Shown here: piece by piece, positions 8,617 to 18,622 of the stretch
How the letters are laid out: every line of letters begins with the position of its first letter
Numbering within the stretch: position 1 is the stretch's first letter
Assembly (NCBI GenBank): GCA_905199755.1
Contig: CAJKHT010000044.1
Location: 1 to 23,903, forward strand
Source: an uncultured Eubacteriales bacterium
GTDB lineage: Bacteria > Bacillota > Clostridia > UBA1381
Reading direction: 5' to 3'
DNA: 23,903 nt
The notes under the pieces: generated by a model
Seen by the model: only the letters and a program-made list of their open reading frames with translations
Databases searched by the model: none
Told to the model about the DNA's origin: nothing
Made by a program: the position numbers and the translations under genes

Positions 8617-10241
8617 ATTTTGCCTATCCTTTCATACGTGCCGAAAAGCAGCTTTGCCGCCTCCGCGCGTGTGATGCTCTTCTTCGGGCGGAAGCTTCCG
8701 TCCTCATAACCCGAAATAATTTCTGCCGCACACATATTTTCCACCGCATTTACCGCATAATCCGAAATCTCGTCACTGTCGGAAAAGGTTTTTTCCTGTA
8801 CCTTATCAAGCTCATATCCGCTCATGCATTTATCCAGAATAACTGCGGCGTCCTGTCTTGAAACATACAAGCCTATACCGAAACGGTTATCCGAAACACC
8901 GTTTATCAAGCCTGCGCCGTATGCGGTTTTTATGTACGGGTAATACCACATGCCTTTATCCATATCCTCAAACAGCGGTTCTTTTGCCGAAGCTGACGGG
9001 ATTTCAAAAAGCATAACGCACATTTTTACAAATTCTTCACGCGTGATGTTTTCGCCGGGGCAGAATTTGTTTTCTCCCCTGCCCGAAACTATGCCCATTT
9101 TTGCCAAGGCTTCAACCGCCGCTTTTGCCCATTCGGTATTATCCATATCCGTAAATCCCGATTTTGCGGTCACATCTTCACTTCTGTTTTCCGTCGGCGA
9201 TGAATTTGACGAAACCCCGAACGGTGTGCCGCTGCTCTTGCTGCTGCCGCCTCCTCCGCCGCCGGTACCGCCGCCCGTCTGTTCCGATACGTTTTCCAAT
9301 GCCGTTTTTAACGCTGCAACGGAGCCGTAGGATTTATTTGCCACGCCGCGCAGTTTTGCATCGGTCAGAATGCCCGACGGAAAATCCGTGCGCAGCGCTC
9401 TTATAACGGTTCCTATATCCCCGTATCCTGTCGGATAATTCACAACCGCCAGTATAAGCGCATCGCTTACCGCATTGTCAAAGCCGTCAAGTGTTCCGTA
9501 GGGTGCCTGGAGTGTCAGCTTCTTTGCCATATCCGTTTTCACCTTATCGGTAACATATTTTGCCCCGTACACTTCCTTTAACGGACTTTTTTTGAGTGCA
9601 TCAATGTTTTCTTCGGCATTTCTTATATCGTCGATTTTTCCGTCCGCAAATGCCTGTGCAAGCATGGATTTTTTATATGCTTCAACGCATTTTTCTTTAT
9701 CCTCCGTATCAAACGGCGCTTCCTTGATAAGATATTCCGCCGCCGTCCGCAATGAGACGGCAGCATCATAATCGCTTGAAAATTCAAGTCTTACACGGTT
9801 TTGCTCTATAAAATCCGCAAAAGCGGATTTGCCCTCCGCTGCTTTTTTGTTCAGCTCCGCTATTGCGTTCCTGTTATCCTCTTTTTCGGCATACGGGAAC
9901 TTTTTTATCTCAATTTGTTCGCCGTTCTGATATACGGACAGTGTATATTCTCCCGTTTGGTATTTTTCAAGACTTATCGGAATATTAAACGTTTTGTCCT
10001 TATCAGGCATAATCTGATTGACATACACAACAGAATCGGGAACCATTGCGTCCGCATCCGCCGCCGTTTTTCCGTCATTGAATACCGATACTGATATTTT
10101 ATCATCGGTATTTTTTGCCGTACCGCTTATAACCGCTTTACCGCCGGCATCAAACACACTTATTCGCGTATCCGCATATGCCGCCGATGAAAGCAATGTT
10201 AAAATACATGCCGTTATAAGAATATGTCTGATATTCTTCAC
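8613..10241 (-). CDS. Secreted protein with three C-terminal SLH modules
   Basis: The GTG at 10241 is chosen because AAAAGGTGG lies 8 nt upstream and the product then opens with a clean signal peptide (MKNIRHILITACILTLL, ending AYA). A GTG four codons earlier would overlap that site. After the signal come an Ig-like beta module (about 26-105), a helical region (about 125-315), a Gly/Ser linker (about 322-355) and three SLH modules (about 362-418, 422-476, 485-537). The last has IISGYEDGSFRPKKSITRAEAAKLL. No enzyme motif is visible. The Ig-like module resembles the N-terminus of the beta-repeat protein at 20388-22310. With the neighbouring SLH protein, whose wall anchor is at the opposite end, it may present binding modules at the surface. 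Its role is inferred. Confidence 0.85.
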   Translation of the reverse strand: MKNIRHILITACILTLLSSAAYADTRISVFDAGGKAVISGTAKNTDDKISVSVFNDGKTAADADAMVPDSVVYVNQIMPDKDKTFNIPISLEKYQTGEYTLSVYQNGEQIEIKKFPYAEKEDNRNAIAELNKKAAEGKSAFADFIEQNRVRLEFSSDYDAAVSLRTAAEYLIKEAPFDTEDKEKCVEAYKKSMLAQAFADGKIDDIRNAEENIDALKKSPLKEVYGAKYVTDKVKTDMAKKLTLQAPYGTLDGFDNAVSDALILAVVNYPTGYGDIGTVIRALRTDFPSGILTDAKLRGVANKSYGSVAALKTALENVSEQTGGGTGGGGGGSSKSSGTPFGVSSNSSPTENRSEDVTAKSGFTDMDNTEWAKAAVEALAKMGIVSGRGENKFCPGENITREEFVKMCVMLFEIPSASAKEPLFEDMDKGMWYYPYIKTAYGAGLINGVSDNRFGIGLYVSRQDAAVILDKCMSGYELDKVQEKTFSDSDEISDYAVNAVENMCAAEIISGYEDGSFRPKKSITRAEAAKLLFGTYERIGKI

Positions 10242-10249
10242 TGTAAAAA

Positions 10250-10258
10250 CCACCTTTT
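10250..10258 (-). promoter_or_regulatory. Ribosome binding site that fixes the SLH protein start
   Basis: On the minus strand AAAAGGTGG ends 8 nt before the GTG at 10241. The longer reading frame from the GTG at 10253 would start inside this site. Confidence 0.65.
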
Positions 10259-10299
10259 CACTCTGCCGTAAAAAATCCTCTGTTTATACGGCTTATTTA

Positions 10300-13212
10300 T
10301 TATAATGTCCTTTCCGCATCATCGCAGTACGGCAGCATTTCTTCAAAGCCGTCCCATACGAATGCCCTCTGTACCGATGAAGATGTCAAATCGGGAATTT
10401 TATCCAGTGTATATGTGCCGCTCGTTTTTGCGGGCACGGTAAATTTGTCATATACCATGGCATTCATCAAATCATTACCGTCATATGCGGCGCTTATAAT
10501 GTATATTGTCTGTTCTTCATTCGTTGTGTTTCTGACATATACGCTGCATTTTCCGTCATCACCCATTACGGGCTTGGAAACCTTAAATTCACCGCTCGTT
10601 GTGGTAAATTTTCCGTACTCCGCTCCGTTTACATTTACCGTGTATTCGGTATCTGCCGCAAGCGGTGTATCGGCAAAGTCAAAGACATATGCGCCGTTAT
10701 CCGCTGCAGCCGAGGTCTCTCCTATTTTTACATCGCCCGTTACAAAACCGTCTGTAAATATCAGCTTAAGCTTTGCTGCGCCCGACGGCACTCTGCCGTT
10801 TGCATCGGTGTATATTTCATTTCCCGATGCATCAAGAATTTCTGCCTTTACCAAACCGTTTCCGTTTACTTTAAAGTATTTTTTATCAATTTCTCTGCCC
10901 GAAAGCGATTTTATCTTTGACATATCGTTTAATTTTATCACATATACCGCTGTTTCGTCAAGGTTTCCGAAAGTAATAGTATCTTTATCGTATGCGTATT
11001 CCGTATTTACCGCACCGTTTAATAAAAGGTTATCATCTGCGGAATATTTTGTTAAGGTTATATCGTCTTTTGTCAGCTCGTTTGTATATTTCGGAGCGGT
11101 AAGTACCGGATTTGTTCCGTCCGCAAACGAAACCGTGTTCTTAATATTTATCTGCGCCGTTCCGCCTGATGTTTCGAGAATTTCGTCCGCAGTTATGCCG
11201 TCAACGGCAGTCATAAGCAGATTATCTATATACAGTCCGCCGTCGGCAAAATTTCTGCCCGTTATTTTAAGGAGCGGTTTCTGATTTATAAGATCCGATG
11301 CATTGCCAATGCGGTATTCTTCAATAATCTCCTTTGTGGCGTCCTTATATAATCTTCTGCCGTCTACAAAAACAATGCAGCCGAGCTCATCCGTATCGGC
11401 ATAGTATGTAAACAATGCGCTCAGATTGCAGCTGTCGCCCTTTTTCATATTTGTTTTTGCATCGGTGGTTTTTGTTCTGTTTCCGCTCTTATCGGCATAA
11501 TAAACTCCGTAATGCTCAATCGCGGGCAGACTGCCTGCCACACTATTTACCGTTCCGAAGCAAAGCTGCGGAAGTATAAAGTATGACACCTGTTTCCAGC
11601 CTATTTCCTGATTTAAGGTAACGTCAAACGAAACCAGCATTGAACCCTTTGTAAAATCAAAGCTGTCATCAAAGGTATAGCTTATATAGTTTGTACCGCT
11701 TGCCTTGGTATTTGCATACTTCATTTTTCCGTTTTCGGCAGTAAGCGTTATCTCATCTTTATTACTTCTGTAAACATTATTTACAGCGGTTTCATCATCA
11801 AAGGTTTCTATCTGGGCCGTTGCATACGGGCTGACAGGCTTTGTTCCCGTTGTTGTGACAGTCTCCGAAGCCGTGCCTGCGCTTATTGTATATTCCTCTG
11901 CCGGTGAAAGCGGATTTTCGCTTAAATCTATCGTGTAAACATTGCCCGACTGTGTTGATGCAACGCTGTCATTGCCGTTTGTGATTTTAACGTCCTTTGC
12001 AGCTACATTTACATAATCCTTATAAGACAATGTAATCACTATCTTTGCCGTTTTCTCGGGCAGCTTTCCGTCCTCCAAATGAAGCTCTGTGCCGTCGGCG
12101 TCATATAAATGCGTTTCTCTGACTATCGTTGTGGTTCCGCTGTGCAAAAGTGCATACGGATTTGTTACGGGTGTTCCCGCAAAGCTTGTTACCTTTTCGG
12201 TATCCTTAAGCTTGAATATTATAAATTGATTTGTGTTATCTCTTGGCAGTCCGTACAATGATATTCCGTTTGCACCTGCCGTAAAGCTGTTTTTTGCCTC
12301 GACAGGCATTCCGTTAAGCAGCAGCAAGTCGCTTTTTTCATAGCGCATAAGTTCAAAATCATCCTTTGATGCTATTTGATTCACTGCCGTACTGTATTTT
12401 CCTTTAAGTGCGTCTGCGGCATAGCTTGCGGTATCGGTAAATGCCACTGTTGTATTTCCGCTTTGTATCCAACCGCCGTTGTTAATGTCTATGCCTCCCT
12501 CTTGACGTACCGTAACATTATCAATAACAGCTGATTTTCCGTTGCCGACATTAAAACGCAGCGTCATAGCCGATTCCATAAACGAAGCCATGTCGGCTCT
12601 TTTCATCTTGTATTCAAATACATTTCCGCTTGCATCTTTCAGTGGTTTTCCGTCAACATATTGCTTAACGGTCAATATCTGTGTATCCGACTCGTAAATT
12701 AATGCTGTCTGTACAGTATTCCATTTATTGGCGGTATATGTTGATGTTGACAGTGTATATTCAAGGTCGTTCGCCGCAGTTGTGGCACACTCTATTCCGT
12801 CCTTACATTTGTAACCGTATATTTTATTTGCGTTGTCAAATCTTGTTACATTTACAAGAGCTGTTCCTGCGCTGTTTACAAGTGTTCCGTACAAGATAGT
12901 CGATGCGGTTGTCATAACATCGTATGAGATTATAACAGGCTTTGAAAAATCAAGCTTTCCGAGCGAAATATATCCCATTTTACCGCCTGCCGTCGTTGTC
13001 AGCTTAACGGCTTTATCCGAATCGCCTCTTTGATACTCCTCGGCTGTTATTCCAGCACTGCTTTTTTTCATTGACGCAATATCGGAATTAAAATCTTCAT
13101 ACCAATAATAATCACCCGTACTGTCCGTTATCGCCGCAAATGCGGTACAGGTGAAAAGCTGTGCCGCCGCAAGCACTGCGGCAGCTGTTCTGAATAATGT
13201 TTTCTTGTTCAT
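10300..13212 (-). CDS. Secreted tandem-duplicated protein, putative glycan-binding
   Basis: The protein has 970 residues with a signal peptide (about 1-26, ending AFA) and GGAGG upstream of the ATG. It contains two long copies of the same arrangement, about 36-455 and 468-875. Each has a jelly-roll-like part of about 200 residues (opening YEDFNSD or IETFDDE and ending in a conserved (I/Y)IDN), then a part containing LLLNG followed by a VIKL or IFKL strand, and then an Ig-like part ending EYT(I/V). A C-terminal module (876-970) ends with AFVWDGFEEMLPY. No SLH or other anchor and no catalytic motif is seen. The lectin-like folds and its place between a glycoside hydrolase and two SLH proteins suggest polysaccharide binding. 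That is inference. Confidence 0.82.
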   Translation of the reverse strand: MNKKTLFRTAAAVLAAAQLFTCTAFAAITDSTGDYYWYEDFNSDIASMKKSSAGITAEEYQRGDSDKAVKLTTTAGGKMGYISLGKLDFSKPVIISYDVMTTASTILYGTLVNSAGTALVNVTRFDNANKIYGYKCKDGIECATTAANDLEYTLSTSTYTANKWNTVQTALIYESDTQILTVKQYVDGKPLKDASGNVFEYKMKRADMASFMESAMTLRFNVGNGKSAVIDNVTVRQEGGIDINNGGWIQSGNTTVAFTDTASYAADALKGKYSTAVNQIASKDDFELMRYEKSDLLLLNGMPVEAKNSFTAGANGISLYGLPRDNTNQFIIFKLKDTEKVTSFAGTPVTNPYALLHSGTTTIVRETHLYDADGTELHLEDGKLPEKTAKIVITLSYKDYVNVAAKDVKITNGNDSVASTQSGNVYTIDLSENPLSPAEEYTISAGTASETVTTTGTKPVSPYATAQIETFDDETAVNNVYRSNKDEITLTAENGKMKYANTKASGTNYISYTFDDSFDFTKGSMLVSFDVTLNQEIGWKQVSYFILPQLCFGTVNSVAGSLPAIEHYGVYYADKSGNRTKTTDAKTNMKKGDSCNLSALFTYYADTDELGCIVFVDGRRLYKDATKEIIEEYRIGNASDLINQKPLLKITGRNFADGGLYIDNLLMTAVDGITADEILETSGGTAQINIKNTVSFADGTNPVLTAPKYTNELTKDDITLTKYSADDNLLLNGAVNTEYAYDKDTITFGNLDETAVYVIKLNDMSKIKSLSGREIDKKYFKVNGNGLVKAEILDASGNEIYTDANGRVPSGAAKLKLIFTDGFVTGDVKIGETSAAADNGAYVFDFADTPLAADTEYTVNVNGAEYGKFTTTSGEFKVSKPVMGDDGKCSVYVRNTTNEEQTIYIISAAYDGNDLMNAMVYDKFTVPAKTSGTYTLDKIPDLTSSSVQRAFVWDGFEEMLPYCDDAERTL

Positions 13213-13227
13213 GTTAATCCTCCGTTC

Positions 13228-16200
13228 TTAATTTCTTATATAAAGCCGCTTAAAAAGCGAGCTGTTCTTACTTGAAACTATACCGTCACCCAAAGCAAGG
13301 TATCCGGTACGCCCAACACCGTCATTTTCGTTTACTACCAGTGCAAATTTCAATTCCGTTCCCGGCTCGATTTTTACTTTTTCAACCATAAGGCTGCTCC
13401 ATGGGATTTTTACCTCATAATAGGTATGCAAGCCCTCTGTCTTGACAGCCACCTCACAGCCGGGAATCTGTGTATAATCGCCGTCACCCTTAAAGCGTGT
13501 TTTATGGCGGTATATAACAGGCTTTCCGTCAAGCTCTCCGACGGCAATTTCTTCAAATTCCGAACGCGAAAGCTCCGATTGCGGATCGTAAACCACCGCA
13601 AACTGGATACTGTCCATCTGCCATATATTCACCGGCGTCACACCCGATGAAAAATGCTTGTTGTCAAGAACATCGGCAAACAGGTAGAAATTGTCATCGT
13701 CCCATTTGACTGCCGCTCTTGCACTTAAATCTTCCGGACCGGCATAGGTGCTTCCGAGACTTAAAAGGCTGTGGAACTGGTCGCTTCTGTTAAGAGTTAT
13801 AAAGCCCTCTGTCCATTCCTCCCCGTTGCCGTCTATTTTTACGGGTGTTTTTGCCCTGAGCGCCGCACTGAAATTGTAATTACTGCTTCTGTAACTGCCC
13901 ATCTTGCTTGCACTGTCGGTTATAAAGCCTATTTCTATTACTTTATCCTCCGCAACGAGTGCAACGGGCAGCGGAATATCCACGGTTTTCGTCTCGTTCG
14001 GGTTAAGCTCAATTTCCGTATTTCCTATTTCCTCCGTCCACTCCTTCGGTGTCAGAACAGTGAGAGTTCCCGAACATTTTTCCGTTGCCGACAGATTTGT
14101 AAGCGTGCATCTCATACTCCACCCCGTTTCAAGAGGTATGAGCGTTGTCTGCAGCTGTGCTGTTTCCTTATAGCCTATATAAACGTTTCCGTTAAAGCAT
14201 ACGCCGTCGGCATCTGACAGGACAAGTCTTATGCGTTCCGTACCCTTTACGGCATTTGCTCCGTCAATACTTATGCTGCCCTTTTCGCCGGTTATTTCCG
14301 TTTCGGCGCCTTTAAGTCCGCTGCCCTCATACGGTATGAGCTTTGCTTTTATGCTCTTTTGAGTATAATTCATTACGGGAACATCAATTTTACTTCCGTA
14401 AACGGCGGATATTTCCGTTTTTGCCGGAAACGCACCGCCCATAACACGGTCAAATGATTTGAAATCACCCCCTATATACTGTATTCTTTTGCTTAAATCA
14501 AAGCTGTAAATTCCGCTTTTGCTTTGCATTTTTTCCGTATTTCCGTAGGCATCGCAAAGCGTTATTTCATCTGTTCCGAGATTTAATGTGACAAGCTCTC
14601 CGCCCTTTTTGTTTGAGAACATCATCGCCGTCCGTCTGCCGCTGCCCTTATGGCGGCTGCATATAACTCTGCCTGTGTCACCCAGCTCTATTGAGCTCTC
14701 AAATTCCGCATCCGCATAAAGCATGTTCATATTGCTAAGTATCAGATATGCCGGCTTTGCCGCATATGACACCGTATAAGGCAAAGGATTGTCAAATTTT
14801 CCCCTGACCATTCCGAAGTTTGATTCTCTGTCCGATCTCGGGGCATTATCCTTATCGAGGAAGCAGTAGAAATAAAATCTGTCTGCCAGGTTTTTCTGCA
14901 TAATCATGGCATACGTCTGCGCATTATACATTCCCTGCTCAATATCGGTATTTACTTCCTCATAATGTGAGGAATAGCCGTACTCCGTTATCCACAGCGG
15001 AGTATCACCCATGCCGTATTTTTTAAACATTTCCTTTACCTTTGAAAGGTTTATTGTTGTATCATACGTAAGCGGATCGCCGTACCATTGATACGGATGC
15101 ACCGAAAGTACGTCCATATCGGTCGCACCGGAATTTAATACCTCCTCTATCCACGCATACGGAGCGCCCGAGGTATTCAGTCCCACAACGGGCATATTCG
15201 GATTGACCGCTTTGATTGCCTTTTTCGAGACCTCATACATTTTCGCATAATCCGATGCCGGGCGGTTTTCCATATTAAAGCTGTGGTTGGGGCCGAGGTT
15301 ATATTCATTCCATATTTCAAAGCACTCTACCGTATCGCCCAGAAGCGATGCCATCATTGCGCAGTAATCCCCCCATCTGCGCAGACCGTCCTCCGTGTAC
15401 GGCGGTGTACGCTCAATCGGGCTGAAATTGTATGCCGCACCCATCCACGATGCCGAATGGAGATTTGCGTCTATATTAAGTCCCGCTTTTTTAAATGCCC
15501 GAAACAGCGACTTATATCCCTCTGCTATCGCAGTATTGGTTATCTCGTAATTTTCCGCACTTTTGCGCCAGTTATAATAATAGCACATCATACGTACATT
15601 CGGTATGCCTGCATTTTTTGCAAGCTGTGCTATCTTTGTGTCCTCCGTGCTTAAAAGCGCTATCTGCACACCTGCTTTGGGATTGACGGTTTTGCCCTTA
15701 TCCGAATGTACATACGAAAATTCCGTCTTAAGAGTACTGTAAATCTTCTTTTCACGGCAGTATGCTTCAATATCCACCGTATAAATCCCAAACCGATTAA
15801 CATCAAAGGTCTGTATACGTTTTTCCGTTTCAAGCGCTTTTAATGTAAAGGTGTCCGTTTTTGTACAGACAGTTTCGCCGTCTGTATTTTTCACCGTATA
15901 GACAACATCAAGCGGATATATTCCGTCCTGCTGATTGTAAATCGGATATATGCTTCCCGAAAATTCAGCACCGACTTCTATTTTCTCGCCGTCATAGAAA
16001 ATGTTTCCCAAATGCTCATCACTGACCGAATTTGTTATTTCTATGCGGCTTGCGGTATCAAGCTTGTATATTCTGATTTCGGAAATGACAGCCTCCGCAC
16101 CGCGCGAAAATTTCATGGTGTCGCTGTAGACGCCTATGCGGCAGTCAAAGCCGTCAAGAGTATCCGCAAAAGTGGGATTATCCATAAACCAGCAGTATGT

Positions 16201-16740
16201 TTTCCACACTCCCGTATTCCCGAATATCAGATACTCTCCCTCCTTTGATTTGGAAGGATTGTTAAGAGACGGCTGCGAAACCTCGCCCGACGCTTCTTTC
16301 TGATACAAAGGCTGATAATCCATTGATGCATATTCCATGGCAAGGCTTGAGATGTCATCATTGTCATAATAATCGACCTCTATGGCATAGCTTGAACCGT
16401 CCTCAACTCTGTATGCCGCCGATTTATCCACATCTATGTTTATGTATCTTGCGCTGTTTCCCTTATCGGGCGACAACACATATCCCTCCCTGCCGAGAGC
16501 GCGGGACACGGTTACTGCCGATTCATCATCGCCGACGCAGGCTCGCATACCTGACATTTCGCACTTTTCTCCGAGCTTTGCATAAGCTATAAGCTCGCGT
16601 CCTATGCTGTCATTGTTCCAGCCGCCGCACAGAATAGAGGTCGGAGCATAGTCCCTTTCACAGGCATTTACATTAAAATGCAAAATACCGCTTGCTGCAA
16701 GCATAAGCGACATCACTGCCGCAATTGTTTTTTTCAGCAT
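13228..16740 (-). CDS. Large secreted glycoside hydrolase, clan GH-A-like
   Basis: The protein has 1170 residues. A signal peptide (about 1-26) is followed by a beta-rich N-terminal part (about 30-350), a TIM-barrel-like catalytic region (about 355-700) and beta-sandwich segments. The end (about 965-1170) resembles a CBM9/DOMON-type carbohydrate-binding fold, starting KIDGNGEEW and containing VKWDDDNFYLFADV. The barrel has the clan GH-A signatures: acid/base in FEIWNEYNLG (Glu479) and nucleophile in PLWITEYGYSSH (Glu586), with SVHPYQWYGD between. This implies a retaining mechanism. The spacing resembles GH39/GH5-type enzymes, but I cannot assign a family or substrate. The ribosome binding site AAAGGA overlaps the end of the upstream permease gene, so it is cotranscribed with the importer. 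It probably produces the oligosaccharides that are imported. No wall anchor is visible. Confidence 0.87.
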   Translation of the reverse strand: MLKKTIAAVMSLMLAASGILHFNVNACERDYAPTSILCGGWNNDSIGRELIAYAKLGEKCEMSGMRACVGDDESAVTVSRALGREGYVLSPDKGNSARYINIDVDKSAAYRVEDGSSYAIEVDYYDNDDISSLAMEYASMDYQPLYQKEASGEVSQPSLNNPSKSKEGEYLIFGNTGVWKTYCWFMDNPTFADTLDGFDCRIGVYSDTMKFSRGAEAVISEIRIYKLDTASRIEITNSVSDEHLGNIFYDGEKIEVGAEFSGSIYPIYNQQDGIYPLDVVYTVKNTDGETVCTKTDTFTLKALETEKRIQTFDVNRFGIYTVDIEAYCREKKIYSTLKTEFSYVHSDKGKTVNPKAGVQIALLSTEDTKIAQLAKNAGIPNVRMMCYYYNWRKSAENYEITNTAIAEGYKSLFRAFKKAGLNIDANLHSASWMGAAYNFSPIERTPPYTEDGLRRWGDYCAMMASLLGDTVECFEIWNEYNLGPNHSFNMENRPASDYAKMYEVSKKAIKAVNPNMPVVGLNTSGAPYAWIEEVLNSGATDMDVLSVHPYQWYGDPLTYDTTINLSKVKEMFKKYGMGDTPLWITEYGYSSHYEEVNTDIEQGMYNAQTYAMIMQKNLADRFYFYCFLDKDNAPRSDRESNFGMVRGKFDNPLPYTVSYAAKPAYLILSNMNMLYADAEFESSIELGDTGRVICSRHKGSGRRTAMMFSNKKGGELVTLNLGTDEITLCDAYGNTEKMQSKSGIYSFDLSKRIQYIGGDFKSFDRVMGGAFPAKTEISAVYGSKIDVPVMNYTQKSIKAKLIPYEGSGLKGAETEITGEKGSISIDGANAVKGTERIRLVLSDADGVCFNGNVYIGYKETAQLQTTLIPLETGWSMRCTLTNLSATEKCSGTLTVLTPKEWTEEIGNTEIELNPNETKTVDIPLPVALVAEDKVIEIGFITDSASKMGSYRSSNYNFSAALRAKTPVKIDGNGEEWTEGFITLNRSDQFHSLLSLGSTYAGPEDLSARAAVKWDDDNFYLFADVLDNKHFSSGVTPVNIWQMDSIQFAVVYDPQSELSRSEFEEIAVGELDGKPVIYRHKTRFKGDGDYTQIPGCEVAVKTEGLHTYYEVKIPWSSLMVEKVKIEPGTELKFALVVNENDGVGRTGYLALGDGIVSSKNSSLFKRLYIRN

Positions 16741-16747
16741 ATATTTT

Positions 16748-17647
16748 TTATCCTTTCACAGCACCTATCATAACACCCTTTATAAAATGCTTCTGCACAA
16801 ACGGATACATCACAAGCACCGGCAGACTGCTGACCACTATAAGCGAATACTTCATCAAATCCGCCAGTCCCTGCTTTGATGTCATGGAATCAAAATCCGT
16901 CATCATTGCCGAATCCATCTGATTTGCAATAAGAATATTTCTCAGAACCAGCTGCAGCGGATACAGTCTTGAATCCGTTATATACAAAAATGCGTTAAAA
17001 TACGAATTCCAGTGTGCAACGGCATAATAAAGCATAATAACCGCAATTACCGAACCCGAAAGCGGCAGCAAAACCTTTGCAAAATACCGAAAATCATCGC
17101 AGCCGTCAATAACAGCCGCCTCAAACACTTCATACGGAATACTGTTTTCTATAAATGTTCTTGTTATAATCAGGTTATACACCGACAGCGCTCCCGGCAG
17201 AAGCATTGCCCACGGTGTGTTCAGAAGTCCCAGCTCGCTCACGATTATATAGGTAGGTATCATACCGCCCGAAAAAATCATGGTAAACGTGAACAAAAAC
17301 ATTATCAGCTTTCTGTGCGGCAAATCCTTGCGTGAAAGCGGATATGCCGCCGCCATTGTCATGCCGACATTTATAAATGTTCCGACAACCGTGTAAAATA
17401 TCGTGTTTCTGTAGCCGATAAGCACCTCATTTGTTTTAAAAACCGTTTTATAGCCCTCAAGGCTGAAATCCACCGGCAAAAGGAAAACCTTTCCCGCCAT
17501 AACCGCTTCCTTTGACGAAACAGATGATGATACTATGAATATCAGCGGCCACAGCATAATCACAAGCACTATTGCAATAATGATATTTACAGCTATATAG
17601 AAAATACGGTCATCTGTCGATAATTTTACTTTTTTATTCATTTTCAT
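16748..17647 (-). CDS. ABC sugar transporter permease, LplC/YtcP type
   Basis: This is an inner-membrane permease of the MalG-like class (MetI-type fold) with about six hydrophobic helices. The EAA loop that docks the ATPase is visible as EAAVIDGCDDFRYFAKVLLP (about 176-195), and the C-terminus is the usual YPFVQKHFIKGVMIGAVKG. The ATG at 17647 is chosen because AGGAG lies 9 nt upstream. A TTG at 17653 would be too close to it. The gene is 16 bp from the preceding permease gene and only a few bases from the glycoside hydrolase gene. With the next permease it forms the channel for oligosaccharides delivered by the lipoprotein. No ATPase gene is present here. Confidence 0.93.
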   Translation of the reverse strand: MKMNKKVKLSTDDRIFYIAVNIIIAIVLVIMLWPLIFIVSSSVSSKEAVMAGKVFLLPVDFSLEGYKTVFKTNEVLIGYRNTIFYTVVGTFINVGMTMAAAYPLSRKDLPHRKLIMFLFTFTMIFSGGMIPTYIIVSELGLLNTPWAMLLPGALSVYNLIITRTFIENSIPYEVFEAAVIDGCDDFRYFAKVLLPLSGSVIAVIMLYYAVAHWNSYFNAFLYITDSRLYPLQLVLRNILIANQMDSAMMTDFDSMTSKQGLADLMKYSLIVVSSLPVLVMYPFVQKHFIKGVMIGAVKG

Positions 17648-17663
17648 GTGCAAATTCTCCTCA

Positions 17664-18608
17664 TTACCACAAACCGCTGCCGTTATATTTCTGCGCCAGC
17701 TTATTTACACTGACTACCAAAACAAAATTAATCAGTGAATTGAACAATCCTATTGCGGTTGCATACGAATAGTTGCCGCCGCTCGATGAAATACCCTCTT
17801 TATAAACGTAGGTAGATATAACCTCGCTCAGTCTCAGGTTTACATCATTCTGCATAAGAAAAATCTTCTCAAAGCCAAGATTCATAAGCTGACCGATATT
17901 CAGTATCAGAAGAATTACAACCGTCGGCATAATCGATGGAATGTCAATACTCAGCACACGTCTGAATCTTGAAGCTCCGTCCACCTGCGCCGCTTCATGC
18001 AAATCGGGCGACACCGAGGACAGCGCCGCTATGTATATTATCGAGTCCCAGCCCATGTTCTGCCATATTCCCGACCAGACGTACATATGCAGAAACGAGG
18101 ACGGGTTTGTCATAATATCAGGCGCGTTTGTGCCGTTTATGATTTTGTACAGATTTCCGTACAGTCCGACATACGGGTTAAAAAACTGGTTAATCATTCC
18201 CACCAATACAACCACCGATATAAAGTGCGGCATATAAACAATCATCTGCGTTGCCTTTTTGCAGAATTTGTTCCGCATTACATTTATGCATATCGCCAGA
18301 ACAATCGGCACGGGAAAGCGTGCAATCAGCGAGTAAAGCGACACTACGAACGTGTTTCTTATTATACGTCCGAACTGATAGGAATGAATAAATTTTGTAA
18401 AATACTTCATTCCTATCCACGGACTCCCGAAAATACCCTTTGAGGCATCAAATTCCTTAAAAGCTATCTGCAAGCCCGCCATGGGACCGTAAGCAAATAT
18501 TATTATGTACACCACAGGAAGCAGCAGAAAAACATACAGCTGCCAGTATCTTTTCAAATTATGCACGAATCCTCCCGTTTTTCTGCTATTTTCAATACCT
18601 GTTTTCAT
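17664..18608 (-). CDS. ABC sugar transporter permease, LplB/YteP type
   Basis: This 314-residue MetI-fold permease is of the LplB class, opening with a hydrophilic leader and then YWQLYVFLLLPVVYIIIFAY. The EAA loop reads EAAQVDGASRFRRVLSIDIP (about 205-224), and the protein ends NKLAQKYNGSGLW, a typical terminus for this family. About six membrane helices are visible. A GGGGAG ribosome binding site lies just before the ATG. It partners the LplC-type permease and takes its substrate from the lipoprotein encoded upstream. Family knowledge points to complex or plant-type oligosaccharides in general, not to a particular sugar. Confidence 0.93.
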   Translation of the reverse strand: MKTGIENSRKTGGFVHNLKRYWQLYVFLLLPVVYIIIFAYGPMAGLQIAFKEFDASKGIFGSPWIGMKYFTKFIHSYQFGRIIRNTFVVSLYSLIARFPVPIVLAICINVMRNKFCKKATQMIVYMPHFISVVVLVGMINQFFNPYVGLYGNLYKIINGTNAPDIMTNPSSFLHMYVWSGIWQNMGWDSIIYIAALSSVSPDLHEAAQVDGASRFRRVLSIDIPSIMPTVVILLILNIGQLMNLGFEKIFLMQNDVNLRLSEVISTYVYKEGISSSGGNYSYATAIGLFNSLINFVLVVSVNKLAQKYNGSGLW

Positions 18609-18622
18609 TTCCGTCTCCCCTA

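Noticed and set aside
10265..10292. Inverted repeat GCCGTA/TACGGC between the 970-residue gene and the SLH gene, considered as a terminator.
   Set aside because: The stem is only 6 bp with a 16-nt loop and no T-run follows on the minus strand, so it would not stop transcription.
10415..11284. A long plus-strand open frame (289 codons) opposite the 970-residue secreted protein.
   Set aside because: It is antisense to a well-supported gene with signal peptide and repeats, and its product is low-complexity Ser/Phe/Pro-rich with no ribosome binding site or recognisable domain.
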